From contig CM049307.1 in NCBI GenBank assembly GCA_026874595.1, positions 54,478,370 to 54,542,369 of the forward strand: a stretch of 64,000 nt of DNA. The letters are read 5' to 3'. Position 1 is the first letter of the stretch. Each line of letters starts with the position of its first letter. The notes beneath the pieces are model-generated. The model did no database searches and was not told the origin of the DNA. It was given only the letters and a program-made list of their open reading frames with translations. This stretch comes from Sipunculus nudus (lineage: Eukaryota; Annelida; Sipuncula; Golfingiida; Sipunculidae). Of the stretch, positions 1 to 10,333 are shown in pieces. Position numbers and translations under genes: made by a program.

Positions 1-966
1 TATTAAAAATGCCATTAAGTATTAATAGATATTTATTTCATCACCATATCTTTAAATGTTTTAATGTTTTACACATTCTAATACATTTATTAATATGAAA
101 GCATTAAAGTGTGCAAAATCAGGGACTTAGCTTATAATTTATTAACAGCATAGACCTAGGATTTTACTAGATTAAGTTGATAAAAAATAAATAGTTTTAA
201 TGTTTAACATCATTAATGACTCTATTGCTATCTTGATAAAACCTTTATGGTATACAAATCTTGATTAACCCCAATGGCTAAGGTTGTTTAAATATGTAAT
301 GCAAAGAAATCTTTTGTTCTGACAAGTTCAAAATTGTACCTCTATGTAAACACAGAGCATAGATCACCAGTTCATCAGTCCTTGCTGCAGAAGCCACTTG
401 TTAAGGTGTTAAGTACCAGACCACCTGTGAATAACTAGAGGTAATCACATCAGAGTTGCTCAAGGGCAACTAAACATACCCCCCCCCCCTCTGTGACAGT
501 AGGGTGGTGGCTTCAAATCTCTTATCAGTAATTAAGAAAATGGACTCAGAGTAGGGAGAATTTTGACCCAGCAATAAACATCCTTGTAAATATGATTTTA
601 TGCAGGTTTGCTTTACAATTTCAATGAAAAAGATTTGACAAGGTACATTTGAAATAAAATATGTAGATTTACAGAATTTATGCTCCACTCAATATTACAT
701 AGTTTTATTCAAAGTTTATTATGTTTTATTTGAGTATACATGATACATGTGCATAACTGCAGTTAAATGGAAATTCTTTCATCAAATGATAAATTGGTTC
801 AGGCATTTTACAATGCTAATGTTTCACATTTTGACTCCATATAGATTATTAAGTGGATGTTTTCATGATGATTTAAGTTTAAAGTATATAACTGCCCTAT
901 AGAATGCAGCATTTGTTTTGTTATCAGATGTCCATATAGCTAAATAAAACAAACCTTTTTTTACAG
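1..966. other. Intronic or upstream DNA of AIMP2, no exon recognised
   Basis: This AT-rich stretch ends at a good splice acceptor (TTTTTTACAG) at 957-966. I looked for the N-terminal AIMP2 exon here and did not see it, so the first coding exon is probably left of the window. A poly-C run lies near 481-489. The short open frames here match nothing I recognise. Confidence 0.6.
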
Positions 967-1152
967 GATGGTGGTCCATCAGATAATTCGGCTGAGGTCA
1001 TTGCCCTTGAAAGACGCCAAGAGGCCATCTTAGAGAGATTGAGAGACCTACAGAACCAGGTTAACGACCTGAGTCAGCATTGTGCAGCATCAAGCTCTCC
1101 TGTATCAGCAACAGCAGCTGCTCAGCCAGCATCACAGCCTCCAGTGGGGCAG
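967..1152 (+). CDS. AIMP2: AIMP2 exon, coiled-coil region
   Basis: The exon starts after TTTTTTACAG and ends at CAG before GTAACC. Its 186 bp make 62 codons in phase 0 at both ends. It encodes a heptad-rich helix followed by an Ala/Ser/Pro/Gln linker. In AIMP2 this region binds lysyl-tRNA synthetase. Confidence 0.88.
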
Positions 1153-4100
1153 GTAACCATGGATACCTCATCTTATTCATTTTTTACAGACATTTCTCCT
1201 TATTACTTTTTCACCAGCCTGGTTAAAGTATATTGTAAATTTTAAAATAAATATTCAAAGAGAAATTTTGATAATATAAATTCAGATTGAACATGTTAAT
1301 TCTATTATCAGATTTCTGCTTTTATATTGAGGATTTGGACTAGCTTTTATTTTGTCAGTATTTAAATTTTGAAGTTGATTTTGGTATACTTCAGTCCAAA
1401 ATATCATTGTTCTTAGAATGTACTTCAACTGACCCAAAGGTAAAATACAAGATAATGGAGTACATGTTACAGTATGATGTATATTGCAAATTGTGTGCTA
1501 CAGAATATAATAGAAACTAAGACTTAAATATTACCCAAGGATTAAGCCAGTAATATTTGCTCTCTCTCTTAAGAAATTAGAAGATGATCAATACTTCATT
1601 TTTGATTTTGGTGTTGTGAATTTCATAATAATTATAATTTATTTTACCACAGGCTGATGCAGTGATATTTCTCTTTGCATTGTCACAATATTTTTCTGTC
1701 TCACAGCAGGCTTGTGATTTCACAAGCTTTAGTAATTCTTTAGTGAGTTTTCAGTAGTGGTAGGACTTGGTTTAAAATCATACTCAGTGATTGAACTTTA
1801 TAAATGATACAGTAGAGCGCTGTTTTTCCAAAAGCGTTGGGGGACAAGCTTTTTGTTCGTAAAAATTAATATTCGGAAATGCGGACAAGGGTCTAGCGGC
1901 AAGTTAGTACGACTCAATGCCATTTTACCTGAGAATCACAGTGTTTCTTTTTTATATTAGTAATTGACGACCTAGACGTATAAAAAATATTGGATTATTG
2001 CTGAGCATAATTGGCAAAGATCAGTCTAACCTGCTTTAAGGATACGTGCTTGCTCTTTTTTTCATCAAATTCACTGGAGGGAAAGGTCAAATGACATTGC
2101 CAAGGAACCCAGTGTTTCTTATTGATCAACTTAATTGAAGACCGGGACATTTAAAAGCTGTTCAAGCACAAGCGTTTTATGAATTATACCTCACCAGTGC
2201 TGATGCGAGTAAACTGCTCAGTTATTTGGCATGACATCCTGTCCCAAGCCGATGAACTATGCTTGCTTGAGTACAAACGAGATGTGATTGATAACACACA
2301 AGTGCTCTTGGATAAACTGCTCAGTCGCTTGCTAGGGGTACAGGGGGCCGAGCGTTGCGGGCTAGCTGTAGTTTTTACACCTTTGCCCCGGCAACAACAT
2401 CGGCCGAGAATTAACTAATTAGGGTCACCACTTGGCTTAACACATGACTGCAGGCTTTGTGACTCGTAATTACAGTACTCATTTTAGGTTTTTACATACT
2501 TGAAATATATTTCGGAAATACGAATACATTTTCAGTTCCCCATTTTAAATTGGAAAAACAAATTTTCAGAAATTTGGCATTCGGAAATACGGCGCTCTAC
2601 TGTAGTTATTAATTGATTTTCTTATGTACTTTCTATATTTCCTCGAAATTAGCTGTATAATAGTACCTAATATATTGATCCCAGAAAGAAGTCTGTCTGA
2701 CATATACATTGGTATTCATAATGAAACCCTCAATCAATCGGCATCCAAGGGGGTCTTGCCGTCGGATGAAGCTGTTCAAGGTTCCATTTTGATCCCTTTC
2801 AGGATAAGATTCTTTGCTTGTACATACATAATTGTTTTTAATCATTTATGCAAAAGTGCAATTGATTTAATTGATTTTAAAAGAAAATGACCAATCACTG
2901 ATTTAATCGATTAATTTGCACACCACTAGTTTTCAAAATATTTATATTTTTACATCACAGGCTGGCAGTCTCCAGGACATTGTTGTGAGTGCTTCCCCAT
3001 CAAGTGTGCCACTCTCCCTCCTGGTTCTGTATAAACAGTTACAGCAGCTGTACAAAACTCTGGGTAACATTCATGTCCACTCATCTGCCAAACAAGTGCC
3101 TGACAACCTCAAGTCCATCTTTGGGGCAAATAATGTGTCCGTTAATCGCAGCACCAGTCAGCTGGCTTTCACGTTAATATGGAAAGCAGGTGAGTTATGT
3201 TAATTGGCAACTGAATTGTTTTTATTCAGTGATGTTGTTTCTGAGCTGTTTCATACTTTGCTTGATGAATGTAGTCCTGGACCTAGAATCTTCACACTTG
3301 ACATCTAGGAAGGTCCATGAAAAGTCTCATTTGAAACCTGATATTAGGTCTGTGTTACCTATATCTTTGGAGCTATGGGGCTCAGAAGTACACCCCAAAT
3401 TAATTGAAAATTTGATACAAAAGTTTCAGTATCTTAACAACTAATGCATTGATCACTGGAATTCTTTGAATGCACATTCATCATGCGGTGTTTCATCAGT
3501 TCCTGCAGACTGGTTTTACCACCTGGATTTTTTTCAGGTTCTACACATTTTCTTTAAATTTTTATTTTTGAGACCTTCAAAGATGTGAATGCCTGTTAAC
3601 ATGGCACAAATTGTTACCATTGCACACAGTATCTTCTAACTTGATATCCAGGGAGGTCCATAAAAAATCTCCTTAGAAACCTGAAATTAGGTCTTTGTTA
3701 CCCATATCCTCTGACCTTGCCTCAGTTGAATTGGGATTCCACCTACAAACTTTCGCATTCAGATGATAAAATCCCTTTTGTGAATGTCTTCCTAGTAAGC
3801 TGAACATCATGACCCCTGGGTCACTTGTTTCAAATAACATCTCTGTAAAGTCAAAAGGATATCTGATATATCAGTTTTATATTGACTTTTCTAGAAACAC
3901 ATCTTGAGAAATAGCTCACACTTATATTTGTGAAATGGTGTATCTGTTTGTACTGCCATGTGTTTACATTTTATGTGGAACTGACTTTGGAACTGAATTT
4001 GTATATTTTGCTTTATTTTGTATTTGTATTGTTTGTATTGTATTTGTTTTGTATTAATATTGTTTTGCTTATAGACTTATACCATCCAATAAATTTATTT

Positions 4101-4508
4101 TCTTAATAACTTCCAGTGGAACACGGTCCTTGTCTGATGGTGAGTCCAGGGAACCAGGTCCAGATTCAGGGAGAAGCCAACATTGCACGATACATCAGCC
4201 GAATGATGAACAATAGTTACGAAAACCATGACATCAAAGTGTCTACAGAGATAGATGGATGGCTAGACTCAGCCAGTCTGCTGCTGAGGGGTAACCAAAA
4301 AGAAAAAGGATCAGTGCTCAAGAATTTAAATGCAAAGCTCGGCCAATCACAGTGGCTTGTAGGAGCTGATCTCTCATTGGCTGACATAGTCATGTGGTCA
4401 GCTGTACACCAGACACAAAATGTTGAGAGTGTTCAAGGGAACATTAAGAAATGGATAAAACTGTGTAACCAGCAGGACTCTTTTTCAATGGCATTAAATG
4501 TATTGTAA
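967..4508 (+). CDS. AIMP2: AIMP2, multi-tRNA-synthetase complex scaffold (5' partial)
   Basis: AIMP2 (p38/JTV1) is the cytosolic scaffold that holds the animal multi-aminoacyl-tRNA-synthetase complex together. Three coding exons (967-1152, 2961-3189, 4117-4508) join in compatible phases and give about 269 codons ending in TAA. The first encodes a charged coiled coil (ALERRQEAILERL) matching the AIMP2 leucine-zipper region. The second holds LQDIVVSASP, PLSLLVLYKQL, HVHSSAKQVPDNL and LAFTLIWK. The third holds GEANIARYISR, the transition into the GST-C-like domain, then LGQSQWLVGADLSLADIVMW. Human AIMP2 is 320 residues, so about 50 N-terminal residues are missing, consistent with an exon off the left edge. 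Introns carry a MITE and a dispersed repeat. The identification rests on collinear motifs through all three exons. Confidence 0.93.
1810..2602. mobile_element. MITE with TA target duplication, pogo/Tc1-like ends
   Basis: The two ends are inverted matches: CAGTAGAGCGCTGTTTTTCC at 1810 and, on the other strand from 2602, CAGTAGAGCGCCGTATTTCC. Both are flanked by TA (1808-1809 and 2603-2604), the duplication typical of the Tc1/mariner/pogo superfamily. The 793-bp interior has no transposase that I can read; a 79-codon frame at 2179-2418 is unassigned. The element lies in an AIMP2 intron. Confidence 0.75.
2961..3189 (+). CDS. AIMP2: AIMP2 exon, GST-N-like region
   Basis: The exon follows TACATCACAG and ends AAAGCAG before GTGAGT. 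Its 229 bp start in phase 0 and leave one base, which joins the next exon to make a Val codon. The reading includes PLSLLVLYKQL and LAFTLIWK, both strongly AIMP2-like. Confidence 0.93.
3260..3831. repeat. Dispersed repeat copies in AIMP2 intron
   Basis: Two diverged direct copies of the same segment (near 3300-3370 and 3645-3720, with CCTGAWATTAGGTCTKTGTTACC) are followed by a 3' end, CATGACCCCTGGGTCACTTG, near 3808-3828. The same pieces recur at 43080-43150 and 45338-45367, so this is a fragment of the family that fills ATG12 intron 2. Confidence 0.6.
4117..4508 (+). CDS. AIMP2: AIMP2 last coding exon, GST-C-like domain
   Basis: The exon starts after ATAACTTCCAG and completes a split Val codon; TAA is at 4506-4508. 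It carries GEANIARYISR and LSLADIVMW, the latter the GST-C helix found in AIMP2, and ends MALNVL. The GTG in frame at 4116 is a splice junction, not a start codon. Confidence 0.93.
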
Positions 4509-7100
4509 TAAGTATAAAGTCTGTATATTGGTTCAAGTGTGGTTTTAAGTTAGAAATAGAAGCTTTAACTAATGACCTTCTTATTTTATGCATGTGCTAT
4601 ATGACTCCTTGATCTTTAAAACAGGAAGCTCATCGAAATATAAGTCCTGCAGACAGTTTTTTTTTCATTCCCTCTTTCAGTGAGTTCACAGGTTTGATAA
4701 ATAATCAGTGAAAAGTGAAAAAGTGTTACACTATAAATTGAAACTTTTTTCATTATCATCTAGATAAAAATCTGTCCCAAACTGTGCAAATAAAAAAAAT
4801 ATGACATTGGAGATCAACATAATTTTCGTAATAATTTTAGGGTGACTAGTTTGGAGATGTTGATATTACACAGGTTGCTTTTGAGTTGATATTAATATCA
4901 TTTACAATAACACCTCAATTTACTACCAGCTGCACCTAGTGGGATTATCTGGAACCATATTTGAACATTTTTCAGTACATTCTCGCCTTATGAAATGTTA
5001 AACTGATTTATAAGTATAGATTTAAATGTTAAACCACCATATAACAGCAACATGGTTTTGACACAAGTTTTATCTTGAAAACCAGGATCCCAAGATGTCG
5101 CTGAAATGCAACTTAAGTAGCACTGTAAAAAGTAGTTACCACTAAAACTAGTATCTTCTTATCTAGTGGATACACTTCAATTGGAAGTCGCATGAAATAG
5201 GTCTGTATTGATGTTGCACAGTCACAGGGATCAGTTGTGGAGCCAAGGGGTCTGGATCCCTCCTTTTTAGCTGCAACAACCTTTTTTTCAGGGGTTTAAA
5301 TCAGTTTTTCAAACCTGGAGACCTTTTCTGGATCGAAGGAACCTTTTTTGGGCTTTTTTATTAGTCTACATTGGTTGGACCCTCCCCTTTCCAAAATCCT
5401 GGATCAACCCATGCAGAGAGGTAGAGGTCCAAACCAGGACTGTTGAAAAAAAAACTGAAAAAAAGGTCCTTAGGTCTGGAAAATTGGGGTTAAGGCTGCA
5501 ACAATTGGTTTGAAATGCTTGAAAAAAGGTTGTGGTTGCTTGAATTTTGCCTTTCGATTTGATTATTGTATACATTCGAAATATTCTGGGAAAGATGTAT
5601 ATCTTCTAAAGAATTTATGCAAACCAAGTAATATTTAAGTCTTCTCATCCGTTGAGATGCTAACACTTAATGAAAGATATAAGATGACTTTCTTTGTTAA
5701 ATAACAGTGCTAATTCATCATGAATGCTGTTTAATTGTTCAACTGTTCCTAGGTAAGAGCTAGAGACTTAAAAGGTAGGAAAATGAATGAAAATGCAATA
5801 ATTGAAATTAATTACTTCATGCCTGATTTGATTATCAATTAATGTCTGGCTTTGATTCAGTGCATCAATTATTCAATGCATTGTTACAGCCCAAGGCTCC
5901 TCTGAATCCCTTCTGTTGCAGACTTGTCATATCTGCTTAAATTTTATGTAAAATTAAACAGTCTACCTAGTATGCACATGGGACTGTTACCCTGTATTTT
6001 CAAGACACTTTAATAATAGAAATTTCTAAACATCTTTATAATGATACTTGAAGACGTACAGGGTTCATTCAAAGCAGTTTGAGGAACTGTGTTGGAGTAA
6101 ATTTATATAATTAATTCATAATGTACATTTAAAGAATGCTACATACCATGTTAGTTAATTCACAAATTTTGTGTATCAACTTTTATTCCATATTCATTTT
6201 AGGAACATTGTGTTAATTAATTTTCAAGGCATGAAATAATCTGTTTATATTAATTAAATTATGGCGACTGATCGTGATTTCAGAGCCTTGATAAAGGTGC
6301 AGCTAATGGTCAGATGAAACAAAAGTTTTTGCTCACAAAACGAACTGGTGGTTATTTTGTTCAATTAACTAATAATTAAATGTCAATGAAATGACCATAA
6401 TATGGCACAGGGTCCACTCTTGTATATTAATGAAATGTCATTTGTTCTGCTGTCATGTTGACATTTGATCCCCCTAATATATCTTGATTTATGCCAACAT
6501 TCAGTTCAGTGTGGATATTTTTTTCTGGAAAAAAAAATAAACTGTTATAAACTATTGTGTCGTTATTCATATTATTATAACAATTTAACGCCGTTGGAGC
6601 ATTTTTAAAACAAAATGTTACGAAGTTATGTTTTACGCCGTTTTACAAATAATTTCGATGAAACTGAAAAAATAGCAGTATTCGGCAAATTAACTGTTGC
6701 ATTTTTGACCCCCATTTAGTTATTTCGCAATTTCTTGATACAAAATATCCTCTTTCTCAGCCATCCATACACAGCTCTGACGGAGTATTTATGCATTCTC
6801 TCTTTCCTGTTCCCAAATTCTAAATATAAACTAGAGTATGACTTTATTAAAGTCCGTTATTCATCTGCCATATCTGTAGATTTTGTGATTTCTTTGAATT
6901 AATCTGCGTACATAATGTCAATAAACTAGATAAATGCTAAGAAAGGGTATTTAATGCCTCTATGAAGGACGTATGGCCTGTTTATGCAGGAGCTGATAGT
7001 AACATCGTTGACAAACACCTTATGACAAACCGAAAAGCTATATACCTGAAGGTGGTTGGTCGCACATATACGAGTTTCAACAGGCCACAAAATTCTACTT
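4509..7100. other. AIMP2 3' UTR and AT-rich intergenic DNA
   Basis: No further coding exon is visible after the AIMP2 stop. Around 5240-5560 there are degenerate CCTTTTTT/AAAAAGG segments on both strands that look like an old inverted repeat. The rest is unstructured AT-rich sequence. Confidence 0.5.
4789..4794 (+). terminator. Candidate AIMP2 poly(A) signal
   Basis: AATAAA lies 281 bp after the AIMP2 stop and is followed by an A-rich tract. It is the first canonical hexamer I see downstream; no transcript end can be seen from DNA alone. Confidence 0.45.
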
Positions 7101-7430
7101 GCTTCTGTGGCTCTGGGGAAGAGCACACGACTCCAAGCTGGGAAATCATGAGTCCGAATCTCCACCGAGGCGGTTAGTTTTCACGATCGACCCTTTTCTA
7201 GGTTGAGCGCTATGCAGGCTAAATGAGAACGCTATGCCCAACGACCGTGTTTCACTCACAAACGAGTGCGCCTTTTGGGGGTTCCTCGATGGTACAACCA
7301 AGCAATGGAGGTTACACACCTAGGGACTGCAGGTGTAGTAGTCACTGGGCTTGGTTGACACCAGGATATAAAATGAGAAGAAGCGTCTGATACTGCCCTG
7401 TCAAGAAGTCTGAAACTGCAATGGAATTCA
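7101..7430 (+). mobile_element. tRNA-derived SINE-like element
   Basis: Bases 7101-7175 look like a decayed tRNA. GCTC and GAGC can pair as a D-stem around 7110-7124 (A-box-like GGCTCTGGGGAAGAGC), and GAGTCCGAATCTC at 7150-7162 resembles the B box and T-loop. A non-tRNA body of about 250 bp follows. The acceptor stem pairs poorly, so it is not a functional tRNA. The 3' limit is approximate. Confidence 0.42.
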
Positions 7431-8592
7431 GCAGACGTACATATACTTACTTAAGCAAGCATTAAAAATGGAGGCGATTACCTCAAACAATTTTTTTTTA
7501 TCTACACAATTCTGTTTTTTCTTGTCTTGCCGCCTGATGATCTTGTTGAAAGTATTTGGATTATTTAACGTGCACCTCCATGTTCTAAACACAAGGATAT
7601 AAACAAAATTAACAAATTGTTTATCGTTGGATAGTCATTTTCTTGCCTATTTTTATTAAGTTGAATTCATGGTAAATTCTCAATTGACAGACGTCAGACA
7701 TCGGAATAGCTCCCTTTCAGCTTTGTTTGTTACATATTGATAAGCAAGACCTGACATGTCAGTTGGACAATTAGGATACAATCTGAACTGCGGCTAATTT
7801 CATTTAACATCTCCATTTCCTCCGTTGCTTAATTGTTACGGGTTCATGGCTGAAATGACATTTTACTTTATTTATGTGCCTATTTCTTACACCTATACCA
7901 AAAGAATATTAATGTAAACCCCTTGCCCCCAACCCATGCACGGCAAAATGCGATCTAAACCAAGCACGGATTAAACAGCTGTATTTAACTATATCCGAAA
8001 CCACTTAACAATGACGCATATCTGAGTTATTATAAATAACGTGTAGCTAAATTTATCAAACTAAAATCAGATTATTATTGCTTTACGCGCTGATATATGG
8101 CTATCACGTAATTATCGTTGAGAACGTCAGTATCGACGTCATGTTTTAATTACCGAACCTGTCTTTCTGTGCTAATTACTCTTTGAAACCCATAGAAATG
8201 TTTAAAACTGGCATTCTTGAACCTATCCATTTACATTATAGCTCAATTGCATGACGTATACAGTATAAATATATAATAAACCAGCAAATACGGAGCGCAT
8301 ATACTTATACGGCAATGCTTTAATTGGTCCTTGATTGACAGATTCGCATCTCTTTTTTTTTATCCGCCCGAAAAGATTTACCGAATTGTTCCTTAACCCG
8401 GGGGCGCTTCTTCCACAAAACTAATTTAAAATTATTGAGCGTTATTACATTGAGCGTAGGTATAGATATTGACGACAAACCCATAGCCAATACCAGGGGC
8501 GGATCTTGAAAGAAAAGGGGATAGTGGACTCAAAACCCTGCATGGCAAAAGTAGAAAAGTCTGCACGGCGGTATATATAGTGTTAGTAGACT

Positions 8593-8647
<55 letters not shown>

Positions 8648-9364
8648 CACATTAAAGCCATTTAATTGAATCCCTATTTGTTGGTGTGATTTTATAAAGA
8701 AAGTTACGAAACTGCATGTCCACTGTATTAGTATATATGGTCGATCCTTATACATCGTATACGAAGATGGAGTGTATCACAAAAGTGGTGCCAAAAAACA
8801 AGCATTTTCTCCTTAAAAAGGATTCTAGCGACTCTGCTCGCATATAGAAGTATATATAATGAAGAAAACTGTACTTTATTCTATTTCTCAGATTTTTTCA
8901 GGCTCTCTGTACCGGCTCTGAATCTGGATTTCAACAGAATTGAGAATTTTTGGAGTCATATTGCTTGTACTAACACACGCAAACGTACTGATCTCATAAT
9001 AACCCCACCACTTCGACAGAGATGAGAAGGAAATTTGTGAAATTTGCAGGTGTGACCATGGAGATTAGTGGTGTTCAGGGAAAAGCGGTGAAAATGACGT
9101 CTCAGAAACTTAAAGTGCATGAGTAGAAAGGTTAAGTTAGAATAGTATAGCCTAATTAGGCATTAATAGAAAAACATTGCCTTTTGTTTGAAAAAAAAAA
9201 TATATATTTATATATATCGTCCTAAGTAGGTTCCAGTGCTTAGCATACTAAAAAAAGTTCTACACTTGGGCTATAATAACCCCCCCCCCCCCTCGTACCT
9301 AGGCACCCGCCACGCGGCCTCGTAAAGTGAGCCAACCCCTCCCCCCCCCCCCCCCCCCATTCTA
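7431..9364. other. Intergenic DNA with microsatellite and transposon-end motif
   Basis: No gene is recognised here. It holds a TA microsatellite near 8595-8640, a CAGGGGCGGAT motif at 8494-8504 (the same 11 bases occur inverted at 30867-30877), and long poly-C runs near 9281-9292 and 9341-9358. The C-runs are places where assembly or base-calling could be wrong. Confidence 0.5.
8595..8640. repeat. (TA)n microsatellite
   Basis: An uninterrupted TA dinucleotide run of about 46 bp. The poly-Tyr/Ile open frame across it on the minus strand is a by-product of the repeat. Confidence 0.95.
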
Positions 9365-9505
9365 AATTCCGGGATTACCTCCATTTCCCCATATCCACCA
9401 TATTTGTTGTAGTTTTCCTCTTTATATATCATGTGACAAATGTAGAGGGTTGGGGGAATGGAGGACTGCAGACACAAGATCTGACCAAAGAAACCCTCTA
9501 CACAC
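9365..9505 (+). repeat. Left boundary motif of the satellite block
   Basis: ATTACCTCCATTTCCCC (9374-9390) and AACCCTCTACACACA (9491-9505) both occur, adjacent to each other, on the minus strand at the right end of the block (30824-30862). At the left they are separated by about 100 bp that itself contains an inverted copy (TAGAGGGTTGGGGGAATGG from 9443). I read this as a left terminal inverted repeat broken by a small insertion or rearrangement. Confidence 0.5.
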
Positions 9506-10333
9506 ATATGGCCTTACTACCAGTCTGTGCCATAGCAGTGTCAGTGCAAAACGCCCAAACCACAGAAGCTAAACATGTAAGTCTGTGCTTTGTTTGTGAC
9601 AGTGACAATATTGTGACACACACCTTTTATGCTTGCTTCTAAATTTGCTTGGGACAGTCTGTGCAATGTTTGTGACAATCTTGTGACAGTGACAATCTTG
9701 TGACACACTCCCTTTATAATGGCTTGTAAATTGCTTGGGACAGTCTATGCCATGTTTGTGACAATCTTGCGACAGTGACATTCTTGTGACACACACCCTT
9801 TATACTTGCTTGTAAATTTGCTTCGGAAAGTCTATGCCATGTTTGTGACAATCTTGTGACACACTCCCTTTATGCTTGCTGTTTAATGTGCTTTGGAAAG
9901 TCTATGCCATGTTTGTGACAATCTTGTGACAGTGACAATCTTGTGACACACACCCTTTATACTTGCTTGTTAATTTGCTTGGGAAAGTCTGTGCCATGTT
10001 TGCGACATGTTTCAACTTTGTGACAGTGACAATCTTGTGACACATACCCTTTATGCTTGCTTCTAAATTTGCTTGGGACAGTCTGTGCAATGTTTGTGAC
10101 AATCTTATGACAGTGACAATCTTGTGACACACACCCTTTATACTTGCTTGTAAATTTGCTTGGGACAGTCTATGCCATGTTTGTGACAATCTTGTGACAG
10201 TGACAATCTTGTGACACACACCCTTTATACTTGTTAGTAAATTTTCATAGGAAAGTCTGAGCCATGTTTGTGACAATCTTGTGACAGTGACAATCTTGTG
10301 ACACACACCCTTTATACTTGCTTGTAAATTTGC

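Noticed and set aside
2179-2418. 79-codon frame inside the MITE as a transposase fragment
   Set aside because: I see no DDE, helix-turn-helix or other transposase motif in it.
4116-4508. Independent 130-codon gene starting at GTG
   Set aside because: The apparent start is the splice junction G/TG; the sequence is the last AIMP2 exon, with acceptor at 4115-4116.
7101-7175. Functional tRNA gene
   Set aside because: The acceptor and anticodon stems do not pair and there is a long non-tRNA tail; it is a SINE head at best.
8432-8755. 107-codon minus-strand gene
   Set aside because: It is carried through a TA microsatellite that reads as Tyr-Ile repeats; no other support.
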